From Bacteroidales bacterium UBA3143 (GTDB lineage Bacteria; Bacteroidota; Bacteroidia; Bacteroidales; Dysgonomonadaceae): a DNA stretch of 64,000 nt. The stretch is from NCBI GenBank assembly GCA_002364735.1, contig DEZB01000050.1:62001-126000 (forward strand), written 5' to 3'. The notes beneath the pieces were generated by a model that was not told the origin of the DNA, did no database searches, and was given only the letters and a program-made list of their open reading frames with translations. A program made the position numbers and the translations under genes. Positions 9,402 through 17,972 of this stretch are shown here, in pieces (within the stretch, counting starts at the first letter, position 1; each line of letters starts with the position of its first letter).

Positions 9402-10043
9402 ATGAGAACTTCAATTAAATTTTTATTCGCAACAGGTTTGTTTATTCTACTTTTAGGCTGTAAAACTACCTTTAATGCACCAAGTGCTATGGAAGCTCAA
9501 CAGAATAGGCAAGAGATTTATCAGGAGATCGTTTCTAATAAAACTCATTTAAACGAGTTGATGGAAATAGTACAAAACAACGACGAAGCCAAAATGGCCC
9601 TGATGGAAAACCATATGAAAATGATGGAGAGTGGAGAAATGAAGGAAATGATGCAAAATCCGCAGATGAAAGAAAAAATGATGGCGCACAGACAAAAAAT
9701 GATGCAGGAAAACCCGGACATGCAAAAGATGATGATGGAAAAAATGATGGAGAATTCCGAAATGCGCAAAAAAATGATGGCACAGATGCAGGAGAAAATG
9801 AAAGAAAAGATGGATGAAAATCCTGAAATGCGTGAACAAATGATGGAGAAGATGCAAGGAATGATGAAAGAACATCCGGAAATGCATGAGAAGATGATGA
9901 AAGCGATGCAAAAGATGATGCAGGACAACCCCCAAATGCGTGAAAAGATGATGGATAACATGACAAAAATGATGGAAAGTAATCCAGAAATGGAGAAGAA
10001 GATGAAAGAGAAAATGGAGAAAATGAAGAAAAAAGACAATTAA
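9402..10043 (+). CDS. Methionine-repeat lipoprotein, probable copper sponge
   Basis: A 213-residue lipoprotein with lipobox LLGC (Cys near residue 20). From about residue 54 to the end it consists of degenerate repeats of the type NPEMREKMM, spaced roughly 15-23 residues. About fifty of the 213 residues are methionine, most in MM pairs, in a highly charged and probably helical coiled-coil context. I know no named family for it. Met clusters bind Cu(I)/Ag(I) in periplasmic proteins, and the gene sits directly behind the CopA-CopB fusion (44 bases), so periplasmic Cu(I) buffering is a reasonable inference. Low-complexity repeats mean the length may vary between strains. Confidence 0.8.
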   Translation: MRTSIKFLFATGLFILLLGCKTTFNAPSAMEAQQNRQEIYQEIVSNKTHLNELMEIVQNNDEAKMALMENHMKMMESGEMKEMMQNPQMKEKMMAHRQKMMQENPDMQKMMMEKMMENSEMRKKMMAQMQEKMKEKMDENPEMREQMMEKMQGMMKEHPEMHEKMMKAMQKMMQDNPQMREKMMDNMTKMMESNPEMEKKMKEKMEKMKKKDN

Positions 10044-10106
10044 TATCGCAAGACGCATATCACGGTAAAAAGAACCAAATTTATTAACATTTTAAAATAC
10101 ATGATT

Positions 10107-10493
10107 ATGTCTTATTATTTCAATAAAAATATGTCAGCAGATTTTGAGTCCGTAAAGAAAAAAGTAGTTGCAGAACTGGAAAAAGAAGGCTTTGGCATCC
10201 TTACAGAGATAGATGTACAAGCAACATTGAAAAAGAAAATTGATGTGGATTTCAGAAAGTATCAAATCTTGGGTGCCTGCAATGCTCCTTTTGCTCACAA
10301 AGCGTTGAAAGCTGAAAATAAAGTAGGCACTATGTTACCCTGTAACGTAATTTTACAGGAACTGGAAAACGGTCAGGTAGAAGTAGCTGCCGTTGATCCC
10401 ACTGCCAGCATGCAAGCAATCGAAAACAAAGAGTTAGCAAGCATTGCCAGCGAAATAAGGGAAAAATTAAAAAAAGTAATTTCAGCCTTGTAA
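10107..10493 (+). CDS. DUF302 family protein
   Basis: A 128-residue DUF302 protein, with the family core: FGILTEIDVQATLKKKIDVD, then YQILGACNAPFAHKAL and GTMLPCNVILQEL. The conserved Cys residues in LGACN and LPCNV are present. I take the second ATG (10107, MSYYFNK) because it aligns with the start of the DUF302 part (MKYYIEK) in the paralogue at 24631; an ATG at 10101 adds two residues. There is no signal peptide, so it is cytoplasmic. DUF302 proteins often accompany copper or sulfur genes; their activity is not established. Confidence 0.85.
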   Translation: MSYYFNKNMSADFESVKKKVVAELEKEGFGILTEIDVQATLKKKIDVDFRKYQILGACNAPFAHKALKAENKVGTMLPCNVILQELENGQVEVAAVDPTASMQAIENKELASIASEIREKLKKVISAL

Positions 10494-10597
10494 CTATTGA
10501 GTTGCTTTATTCACACTCGCACACATTTGTAATTGGCGCGAGCTGGGACTCTTTGTGAGAACTATTTAATTTGAATCAAACACTAAAATCAAAAAAA

Positions 10598-11089
10598 ATG
10601 AATTCACACCAAGAAACAAACAAGAAGAAGGGCAAGAACAACTACACAAAGTTTGTAATAATGCTTGCCAGCTCTTTCATTGCCATGTACATTACAATGT
10701 ATTTAAATACATATGCAACTGATCACGTATATTTTAGTCTTACCCGTTTCTACATGGCTTGTTTAGGAATTGCAGCAATGGCATTGATAATGTTTTTTGT
10801 AATGCGCAAAATGTATCAGAACAAAAAGAAAAACAGAGCAATTATCCTGGGCAGTATTTTGCTTTTCGTCAGCGCACTTGGTCTTGTCAGAGCTCAAAAA
10901 CCAATTATTGGAGATGTTCTTTGGATGAAAGCGATGATCCCGCATCACTCCATCGCAATTTTAACAAGTGAGCGGGCAGCTATTAAGGATCCCGAAGTGA
11001 AAAAATTAGTAGAGGAAATTATTGAAGCTCAGAGAAGAGAGATTGCGGAAATGAAATCGATGATTAATCGTCTTCAGAATGAAAAATAG
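10598..11089 (+). CDS. DUF305-type membrane protein
   Basis: A 163-residue membrane protein starting at MNSHQETNKKKG (ATG 10598; an in-frame TTG at 10571 is less likely). It has three hydrophobic segments (about residues 18-35, 50-67 and 80-97) followed by a hydrophilic C-terminus with the DUF305 signature MIPHHSIAILTSERA and a helical end (IIEAQRREIAEMKSMI). Members of this family, often found in copper clusters, have a His-His-Ser-x-Ala motif probably involved in metal binding. It lies between the DUF302 and SHOCT genes in the first copper block. Confidence 0.82.
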   Translation: MNSHQETNKKKGKNNYTKFVIMLASSFIAMYITMYLNTYATDHVYFSLTRFYMACLGIAAMALIMFFVMRKMYQNKKKNRAIILGSILLFVSALGLVRAQKPIIGDVLWMKAMIPHHSIAILTSERAAIKDPEVKKLVEEIIEAQRREIAEMKSMINRLQNEK

Positions 11090-11135
11090 AAGTAGATAAA
11101 TAAAAAACAACCGATAAAAAAGGAGGACATAAATT

Positions 11136-11375
11136 ATGATGGACAGATATGGCGAACACGGTTGGGGAATGGGATTTGGAATGGGTTGGTGGTGGATCAT
11201 TGGGCTCATTATTATGGTGATCATAGTTTGGATGGTTGTGAAAATAATAAACCAAAACAAAAACTCCAACACCCGTGTCGGTAATAAATCTGCGTTTGAT
11301 ATTTTGAAAGACCGATATGCTCGCGGTGAAATTGACAAACAGGAGTTTGAGGAACGCAAAAAGGATTTAATGTAG
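11136..11375 (+). CDS. Small SHOCT-domain membrane protein (copy 1)
   Basis: A 79-residue protein: a Gly/Met/Trp-rich N-terminus (EHGWGMGFGMGWWWI) running into one membrane helix (about residues 19-40), then a C-terminal SHOCT motif (FDILKDRYARGEIDKQEFEERKKDL). A strong AGGAGG-like site precedes the start. Its near-duplicate is at 24395. SHOCT motifs are short helical hairpins linked to oligomerisation or membrane-protein assembly; a specific role in copper handling is not known. Confidence 0.85.
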   Translation: MMDRYGEHGWGMGFGMGWWWIIGLIIMVIIVWMVVKIINQNKNSNTRVGNKSAFDILKDRYARGEIDKQEFEERKKDLM

Positions 11376-11406
11376 AGAGAATTCTCTCAATCCGGTAACT
11401 TTGGAT

Positions 11407-11452
11407 AATTCACGTAAACAATTTGTTTGCGGTATAAGTGAATTGTTTTTTT
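11407..11452 (+). terminator. Intrinsic terminator after the first copper block
   Basis: Inverted repeat AATTCAC (11407-11413) / GTGAATT (11438-11444) with an inner AAACAATTTGTTT pairing, followed by G and seven T. It sits just after the SHOCT gene and 17 bases before the ferric-reductase-like gene, so it would end or attenuate transcription between them. Confidence 0.72.
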
Positions 11453-11468
11453 ATAAAAAAGAAAGAGC

Positions 11469-12776
11469 ATGAAAGCATTTTGGCGAATTTTTATTTATAC
11501 ATTGTTATTAAGTATTCCGCTTATAACGGTAGTAGTTTTTAAACCAAGTACTGGTATGGTATTTGCGGATGAACTGGGTAAAATATTTTCCTTATTGGGA
11601 TTTACTATTTTGGCATTACAACCAGTTTTGTCTGTCCGTATCCACTGGATAGAAAAACCATTCGGTTTGGATATGTTGCTATTATTTCATCGCAACATGG
11701 CAGTTTTTGCCACACTATTGTTGCTTGCTCACCCCTTTTTATTGGTGCTAGGAGATCATGATTTAACCATCATTTATGCATCGGATGTATCCCTGTTCAT
11801 TTGGGTTGGACGAGTAACATTGCTTCTGCTGCTCACGCTGATAATCTTCACTTCGCTTCGTTTGCGATTGAATACTGGGTTCGAAAAATGGCGTTTTTTC
11901 CATAACATTTTTGCACTTTCCGTAATAGTTCTGGGCTTTCTGCATAGTTGGTCGGCAAATGATGACTTGCAACTTTTATCCATGAAGATCATCTGGTTGG
12001 CATTGTTACTCACTTCAAGCTCAGCTTATTTATACCATAAAATAATCTATCCTCTTATAATAAAACAACGATTCGAGATTGTGGAAGTTACGCCAGAAAC
12101 TAATAATGTTCATACATTGAAGATGCGTACCCGTGACGGTTCAAGAGTTCCAACCTATTTGCCGGGTCAGTTTCATTTTCTGACTCTTCACAGAAAGACT
12201 CACCCCAAAGAAGAGCATCCCTTTACCATCTCCTCACATCCACAATCAGATCAATATATAAGTTCTACAATCAAGAAGTCTGGTGATTATACAAACACTA
12301 TTCATCAGACCAAACCTGGAGATCAGGTTACCATTCGCGGACCATTTGGTAGGTTCTCTTATCTGTTTTACCCCAATGAAAAAGAGATAGTATTTATTGC
12401 TGGCGGTATTGGAATTACTCCCTTTATGAGCATGCTAAGGCACATGCATGCAGTAAAAGCCGACCGGAAAGTGCTGTTAGTATATGCCAACAAGACATCA
12501 AAGGATATTATTTTTCGAGATGAACTTAAAAAGATGGAGAAGGAGCAAATTTTCAATTTAGAAGTGATTCATGTTTTAAATCATCCGAAGGAAGATTGGC
12601 AGGGAGAAACCGGTTTAGTTTCAGTGGAAAAAATAAAATCTTATTGTGGCGATAATTTTCTCCGTAAATCATTTTGGATATGTGGACCTCCTGCTATGCA
12701 GGAAAGTGTTATTAATCAACTTTCAGATGCCGGGATTTCCGGCAATCAAATTCATGCAGAAAAATTTTCGTTATGA
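11469..12776 (+). CDS. Ferric-reductase-like membrane flavoprotein (FAD/NAD(P)H oxidoreductase)
   Basis: A 435-residue membrane oxidoreductase. The first 200 residues hold about six hydrophobic helices of the ferric-reductase transmembrane type, with paired His in HRNMAVFATLLLLAH and FFHNIF..LGFLH suited to bind haem b. Then comes a FAD-binding barrel (LPGQFHFLTLH ... EEHPFTISSHP) and an NAD(P)-binding domain (FIAGGIGITPFMSMLRHM ... WICGPPAMQESVI). It would carry electrons from NAD(P)H to a periplasmic acceptor; Cu(II), Fe(III) or another acceptor are all possible. The stop codon overlaps the start of a small gene (ATGA), so the two are probably translated together. Confidence 0.88.
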   Translation: MKAFWRIFIYTLLLSIPLITVVVFKPSTGMVFADELGKIFSLLGFTILALQPVLSVRIHWIEKPFGLDMLLLFHRNMAVFATLLLLAHPFLLVLGDHDLTIIYASDVSLFIWVGRVTLLLLLTLIIFTSLRLRLNTGFEKWRFFHNIFALSVIVLGFLHSWSANDDLQLLSMKIIWLALLLTSSSAYLYHKIIYPLIIKQRFEIVEVTPETNNVHTLKMRTRDGSRVPTYLPGQFHFLTLHRKTHPKEEHPFTISSHPQSDQYISSTIKKSGDYTNTIHQTKPGDQVTIRGPFGRFSYLFYPNEKEIVFIAGGIGITPFMSMLRHMHAVKADRKVLLVYANKTSKDIIFRDELKKMEKEQIFNLEVIHVLNHPKEDWQGETGLVSVEKIKSYCGDNFLRKSFWICGPPAMQESVINQLSDAGISGNQIHAEKFSL

Positions 12777-12952
12777 TCAAAAATAATACAAGAAGAATAA
12801 ATAAACTGCGGTGGGTAACAATTTTAATCATTGGTTTTATGTTACTCCAAACTGTTATAATTGCAACTATTCGAAGCAGTTGTGTCTTTAAAGAGGAACA
12901 GGTAGAGAGTGAGTCACCAGAAAAGAAAGAAGTAGAGCCGCATACGCACTGA
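12773..12952 (+). CDS. Small single-helix membrane protein, translationally coupled to the reductase
   Basis: A 59-codon reading frame whose ATG overlaps the reductase stop (ATGA at 12773-12776). It reads MIKNNTRRINKLRWVTILII..., with one membrane helix (about residues 14-34), a Cys near residue 37 and an acidic tail ending VEPHTH. The positive N-terminus and helix support a real inner-membrane peptide with its C-terminus in the periplasm. No family is recognised; a metal-binding or partner role for the reductase is only inferred from the coupling and the HTH end. Confidence 0.6.
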   Translation: MIKNNTRRINKLRWVTILIIGFMLLQTVIIATIRSSCVFKEEQVESESPEKKEVEPHTH

Positions 12953-13403
12953 TACAAATTTAACTTGTGATTGACAAACTATACTCTTAGTTAAGTTATT
13001 GAGATTAATTAGAAAGACCTCCTAATTCCTAACTAACACCTACAACTTATTTTAAAGCAAAAGATATGTTAACTTTTAAAAATCACTATACAGTAAATTT
13101 TACTACTACTTACATCGTTTTTTCAATATATGTTTTACGTAGCGAGAAAGTTGAATTTTTTTTTGCATAGCGACATACAGCTTAGAAGATTACACGAACA
13201 AATTAAAAGAGATGAGTAGGTGAATATTATACACAGCTAATTTTGTTGTTTAATAGAAGCGAAAAAACACACGCTAACAACCTGTTTTGTTAATAATTCT
13301 CAAGTTGAGAAGCACTATACTATATATACAGAATATACTTTTGCAACAAACATATCTGTCATGTAATTTTTTTTAAACAATAACTCATTCTAAATGTTTT
13401 ATT
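12953..13403. other. AT-rich intergenic region before the Cus operon
   Basis: About 450 bases without an open frame I would support. A possible -7 element TACTTTTG lies at 13336-13343 but has no TTTG at proper distance. A stretch of six or more T occurs around 13159-13165. The better promoter for the next gene is annotated separately at 13404-13433. Confidence 0.4.
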
Positions 13404-13433
13404 TTTGTATATTCAGAAAATTGATTACTTTTG
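13404..13433 (+). promoter_or_regulatory. Putative promoter of the HYC_CC-type gene and Cus operon
   Basis: A TTTG at 13404-13407 and TACTTTTG at 13426-13433, separated by 18 bases, match the Bacteroidota -33/-7 consensus (TTTG and TAnnTTTG). The start codon at 13473 is 39 bases downstream of the -7 element. Unlike the promoters at 21046, 23583 and 27663, it has a good -33 and lacks the paired upstream half-sites. Confidence 0.55.
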
Positions 13434-13472
13434 TTTTGCAAGTTATAAATATGTTAGTTTAAAAAAGAGAAA

Positions 13473-13919
13473 GTGAAACGCATATCGACATCCATATTAC
13501 TGCTTCTGGTGCTTACGTTAAGTGTGCATCCAATCATTACTATGCACTTTTGCAATAATGAATTTCATTCATTTACATTGGTTGCAAATAATGAAGCAGA
13601 TGCATGTTGTGTTTCATCTGATATATCTGTAAATAATAATTTTGATACTCTATCTACTAACTTTATTGATTCGTCGGAGAGCTGCTGTTCTTTTCAAAAT
13701 GTTGAAATTATAACTGATAATTTCACATTGGAACAAGCTAACACAACGATTCAAAAACCTATTACCTTTTCTTATTTACAGGCATCAGCGATATTAGATT
13801 ATCTCATTAATTTATTTACATCTGATGCAATAATTAAAAGTTACAATCCTATATCTCCCATAGGGTTACACAGCACTACACTAAAATTCCTTTCCTACAT
13901 CTGCGTTTATCGACTTTAG
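13473..13919 (+). CDS. HYC_CC_PP-like small exported protein
   Basis: A 148-residue protein with an N-terminal signal peptide or anchor (about residues 4-22), then MHFCNNEFHSF, a first CC pair (DACCVSS) and a second CC pair (ESCCSFQ). This ordered set of HFC and two CC motifs resembles the Bacteroidota family named HYC_CC_PP, found near copper-efflux genes. The Cys pairs would suit Cu(I) binding in the periplasm. It is the gene upstream of cusA, separated by 180 bases, and is probably transcribed with it. Confidence 0.65.
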   Translation: MKRISTSILLLLVLTLSVHPIITMHFCNNEFHSFTLVANNEADACCVSSDISVNNNFDTLSTNFIDSSESCCSFQNVEIITDNFTLEQANTTIQKPITFSYLQASAILDYLINLFTSDAIIKSYNPISPIGLHSTTLKFLSYICVYRL

Positions 13920-14099
13920 AACATTTTAATATCAATCTTGTTATTTAATCAAAACACTTGATTGATACTTCAATTATATCCCTCTATCATTAGGGCTTTA
14001 AATGAACTTCTTGTTGCATATCATAACCTTTTATGATTTCGCATAAGAATATCTTAAATTAAAATGTGAAAAAATAATTATCGATAAACAAATATTGAG

Positions 14100-17000
14100 A
14101 TGATAAATGGAATTATTAAGTACTTTCTCAACAACCAATTAGTAACGAGTTTGCTTTTGCTTCTTTTAGTTGTTTGGGGGCTATCAACAGCTCCTTTCAA
14201 TTGGAATGAGGGCATCTTACCAAGAGACCCAGTTCCTGTAGATGCTATACCTGACATTGGAGAGAACCAGCAAATTGTATTTACCGAGTGGATGGGTCGC
14301 TCGCCACAGGATATTGAAGATCAGATTTCTTATCCTCTCACCACTTATTTATTAGGTATCCCGGGTGTAAAATCTATCCGTAGTTCATCTATTTTCGGGT
14401 TTTCCAGCATTTTCGTTATTTTCTCTGAAGATATTGAATTTTACTGGTCTCGATCGCGTATATTAGAAAAACTGAGTTCATTACCAACTGGGTTATTGCC
14501 CGAGGGTGTGCAGCCTGCTCTTGGTCCCGATGCCACTGCTTTAGGTCAGGTTTACTGGTACACCATTGAGGGTCGTGACAAAGAGGGAAATCCCACCGGA
14601 GGCTGGGATTTGCACGAAATACGTACCGTGCAGGATTTTTATGTGAAATATGGGCTGAATGCTACAGAAGGGGTTTCCGAAGTGGCTTCCATTGGCGGAT
14701 TTGTGCAGGAATACCAAGTAGATGTAAACCCCGATGCGCTGAAAGCATACAACATACCGCTACACAAAGTGATGGAGGCGGTGCAAAAGTCTAATAGAGA
14801 TGTGGGTGCTAAAACCATAGAAATAAACCAAGCCGAATACCTTGTGCGTGGATTAGGTTATGTGAAAAAAACCGAAGATATCGAGAAAGCTGTAGTAGCT
14901 ATTCAAGATAATGTGCCAATCAGGATTAAGGACATTGGGGTGGTATCATTGGGACCTGCTACCCGAAGAGGCGCACTGGACAAAGATGGCGCAGAAGTTG
15001 TTGGCGGAGTCATAGTAGCACGATTTGGGGCCAACCCGCTGCAGGTTATCAACAATGTGAAAGACAAAATCACTGAAATATCTCCCGGTCTCCCAAAAAA
15101 AACCTTGGACAACGGAGTAGAAAGCCAACTAACCATTGTGCCATTTTACGACCGTTCGGGTCTCATTTATGAAACTCTGGGGACATTGGAGGAGGCTATT
15201 TCGCTTCAGATTTTGATTGTTATTCTGGTGGTTATTGTCATGGTATACAACTTAAGGGCATCTTTTTTGATTTCCAGTTTATTGCCCATAGCCGTGCTGA
15301 TGGTTTTTATTGCCATGCGTTATTTCCATGTCGATGCCAATATTGTGGCCTTGTCGGGTATTGCTATTGCCATTGGTACGATGGTCGATTTGGGGGTAAT
15401 TCTATCCGAAAACATTATCAAACATATTGATGAATCTCCACCTGGACAGAATCTGAAAATCACCATATATAACGGTGCTTCCGAAGTTAGTTCTGCAATA
15501 CTCACCGCGGTTTCTACCACCATTGTAAGTTTTATTCCAGTGTTTACCATGCAGGCTGCCGAAGGCAAACTTTTCGGGCCGCTGGCGTTTACCAAAACAT
15601 TTGCACTGATTGCTGCGCTTATCGTTTCATTATTAATTATGCCCACCTTGGCTTATTGGTTTTTTGGTGTAAAAATAAAAAACAAAAAAATTAGAAAGTG
15701 GCTGAATATTTCACTGATTCCAATTGGAATTATTATTCTTTTTTTGGGACATACCTGGGCCGGATTGATTTTATTGGCATTTGGCGTTGTTGGTGTGGTA
15801 AAAGAATTCGGTGTAGAACGCTTCGGTCTTGACAGATCAGAAAAGGATGAGAAATCTGATTCACCTATGCAACAACGGATGCGATCATTCACCTTATGGG
15901 TGCTGGAATATGCCGAAGTTATAATTGTAGTTATTGGTGTAATCTGGTTACTGGCTAAATACTGGTTGCCTTTAGGAGCAGCTAAAAGCCTGATGACAAA
16001 TGTGCTGTTCGTTGCACTGCTTGTGATAATTATACTAGGGTTTTTCATCATCCTTGAATATTTCTATAAACCGATACTCCGTTGGTGCTTAAATCATAAA
16101 GTGACATTCCTTTTAATCCCTACATTTTTAATCTTTTTCGGAGTAGTCACTTGGATGGGATTCAGCAATATGTTTGGATTTGTAGCCAAAGGCTTCGATA
16201 CGGTGGGGTGGAATATCCGTACCACCAAAGTGTGGTCAGGATTAAACCACACCCTCCCCCCTATCGGGAAAGAATTCATGCCTTCACTCAACGAAGGAAG
16301 CTTCTTGCTAATGCCTACTTCTATGCCACATTCAGGTTTTGAGTACAACCGAAAAGTTTTAGGTCAATTGGATATGTTGTTGACCAACATTCCGGAAGTT
16401 GAACTTACAGTAGGAAAATTAGGAAGAGTAGAGTCAGCACTCGACCCAGCACCCATCTCGATGTATGAAAACGTTATAAATTACCGACCTGAATATATGC
16501 TCAATGAAAATGGGCATCGGGTAAGGTTCAAGATTGATAAAGATGACAGATTTATATTAAGCACAGGTGATACACTTTCCAATATAGATGCTTTACATAA
16601 GGGGGTAACTTACGAAGAGTTGATACCCGAAAACAGAGGGAGTTACTACCGCAATTGGCGACCGGAAATAAAATCGCCTGATGATATTTGGAGTGAAATT
16701 GTGAGAGTAGCAAAAATACCAGGAGTAACGTCAGCGCCTAAGCTGCAACCCATTGAAACCCGTTTGGTAATGTTGCAAACAGGAATGCGTGCTCCTATGG
16801 GGATTAAAGTATATGGCCCCAGCTTAAGTATCATTGAAGATTTTGGGATGCAATTAGAGGAGATACTGAAAGAAGTACCTTCTGTAAAAGCTGAGGCTGT
16901 ATTTGCTGATCGGATTGTGGGAAAGCCTTATCTGCATCTGAATATTAACCGTGACGAAATTTCTCGCTATGGATTGAATATTGAAGATGTGCAACAAACC

Positions 17001-17972
17001 ATTGAAGCGGCCATTGGAGGAATGAAAATTACTTCTACGGTTGAAGGTAGAGAACGATTCCCTGTAAGGGTACGATACCCGCGTGAACTGAGAGACAATC
17101 CAGAATCGCTGGCTAAAATTCTGATACCTACACCAACCGGAGCTCAAATACCTATCTCTCAAATAGTCGATTTTGAGTACGTTAGAGGTCCCCAAGCTAT
17201 TAAAAGTGAGGAGACTTTTCTAGTGGGTTACGTACTATTTGACAAACGTGCCGGTTATTCGGAAGGAGGCGTGGTTGATGATGCGCAGAAAATGATACAA
17301 GCCCGTATAGATTCGGGTGATTTAAACGTTCCATCCGGAGTCAGTTACAAATTTTCGGGTAGTTATGAAAACCAGGTGCGGGCAGAAAAACGTCTCTCCA
17401 TAATTGTACCACTTGTTTTAATGATCGTTTTTTTGATTCTATACTTCCAGTTTAAGTCAGTTACTACATCCCTGATGGTGTTTTCAGGGATTGCGATGGC
17501 CTTTAGCGGTGGTTTTATCATGATTTGGCTCTACGGACAAAGTGGTTTTTTAGATTTCTCCATCTTTGGCACCAACATGCGGGAGTTGTTCCAAATGCAC
17601 ACCATCAACCTGAGTGTGGCAGTTTGGGTCGGCTTTATTGCGCTTTTTGGTATTGCAACCGATGATGGCGTTTTAATGGCTACGTATCTCGACCAAAGTT
17701 TCTTACGGAATAAAACCGACAATTTGAAAGGAATACGAGCAGCTGTTGTGGAAGCGGGATACCGTAGGATTAAACCTGCTGCTATGACTTCAGCAACAAC
17801 TATTATTGCACTACTACCAATTCTTACTTCTACTGGACGAGGTGCTGATATTATGATACCTATGGCTATACCGGCTTTTGGTGGAATGATTTTTGCAGCA
17901 GTTACCTATTTTATTGTGCCGGTACTTTATAGTATGCGTGAAGAAAGAAAATTAAAAAAGATACAATCATGA
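14100..17972 (+). CDS. cusA: CusA-type Cu(I)/Ag(I) RND efflux pump
   Basis: A 1,290-residue inner-membrane RND pump. Visible family features: an N-terminal helix, the porter domain (VDAIPDIGENQQIV near residue 45), TM4 with GIAIAIGTMVDLGVILSEN, whose Asp relays protons, and the C-terminal half with ALDPAPISMYENVI and APMGIKVYGP, which resemble CusA more than CzcA. Met residues around GSFLLMPTSMPHSGFEY may belong to the Cu(I) path. It is longer than E. coli CusA (about 1,047 residues), because of extra hydrophobic segments between TM6 and TM7 (about residues 520-680), as is common in this phylum. It overlaps the TolC-like gene by 4 bases (ATGA), and the adaptor follows. Confidence 0.93.
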   Translation: MINGIIKYFLNNQLVTSLLLLLLVVWGLSTAPFNWNEGILPRDPVPVDAIPDIGENQQIVFTEWMGRSPQDIEDQISYPLTTYLLGIPGVKSIRSSSIFGFSSIFVIFSEDIEFYWSRSRILEKLSSLPTGLLPEGVQPALGPDATALGQVYWYTIEGRDKEGNPTGGWDLHEIRTVQDFYVKYGLNATEGVSEVASIGGFVQEYQVDVNPDALKAYNIPLHKVMEAVQKSNRDVGAKTIEINQAEYLVRGLGYVKKTEDIEKAVVAIQDNVPIRIKDIGVVSLGPATRRGALDKDGAEVVGGVIVARFGANPLQVINNVKDKITEISPGLPKKTLDNGVESQLTIVPFYDRSGLIYETLGTLEEAISLQILIVILVVIVMVYNLRASFLISSLLPIAVLMVFIAMRYFHVDANIVALSGIAIAIGTMVDLGVILSENIIKHIDESPPGQNLKITIYNGASEVSSAILTAVSTTIVSFIPVFTMQAAEGKLFGPLAFTKTFALIAALIVSLLIMPTLAYWFFGVKIKNKKIRKWLNISLIPIGIIILFLGHTWAGLILLAFGVVGVVKEFGVERFGLDRSEKDEKSDSPMQQRMRSFTLWVLEYAEVIIVVIGVIWLLAKYWLPLGAAKSLMTNVLFVALLVIIILGFFIILEYFYKPILRWCLNHKVTFLLIPTFLIFFGVVTWMGFSNMFGFVAKGFDTVGWNIRTTKVWSGLNHTLPPIGKEFMPSLNEGSFLLMPTSMPHSGFEYNRKVLGQLDMLLTNIPEVELTVGKLGRVESALDPAPISMYENVINYRPEYMLNENGHRVRFKIDKDDRFILSTGDTLSNIDALHKGVTYEELIPENRGSYYRNWRPEIKSPDDIWSEIVRVAKIPGVTSAPKLQPIETRLVMLQTGMRAPMGIKVYGPSLSIIEDFGMQLEEILKEVPSVKAEAVFADRIVGKPYLHLNINRDEISRYGLNIEDVQQTIEAAIGGMKITSTVEGRERFPVRVRYPRELRDNPESLAKILIPTPTGAQIPISQIVDFEYVRGPQAIKSEETFLVGYVLFDKRAGYSEGGVVDDAQKMIQARIDSGDLNVPSGVSYKFSGSYENQVRAEKRLSIIVPLVLMIVFLILYFQFKSVTTSLMVFSGIAMAFSGGFIMIWLYGQSGFLDFSIFGTNMRELFQMHTINLSVAVWVGFIALFGIATDDGVLMATYLDQSFLRNKTDNLKGIRAAVVEAGYRRIKPAAMTSATTIIALLPILTSTGRGADIMIPMAIPAFGGMIFAAVTYFIVPVLYSMREERKLKKIQS

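Noticed and set aside
9535..10058. Three long antisense frames rich in Phe, His and Ser opposite the Met-rich lipoprotein
   Set aside because: They arise because ATG/AAA-rich codons read as CAT/TTT on the other strand; the plus-strand lipoprotein has a signal peptide and lipobox.
13362..13396. A fourth operator copy upstream of the Cus operon
   Set aside because: An ATGTAAT occurs at 13361, but there is no half-site 21 bases upstream and no TAnnTTTG 27 bases downstream.
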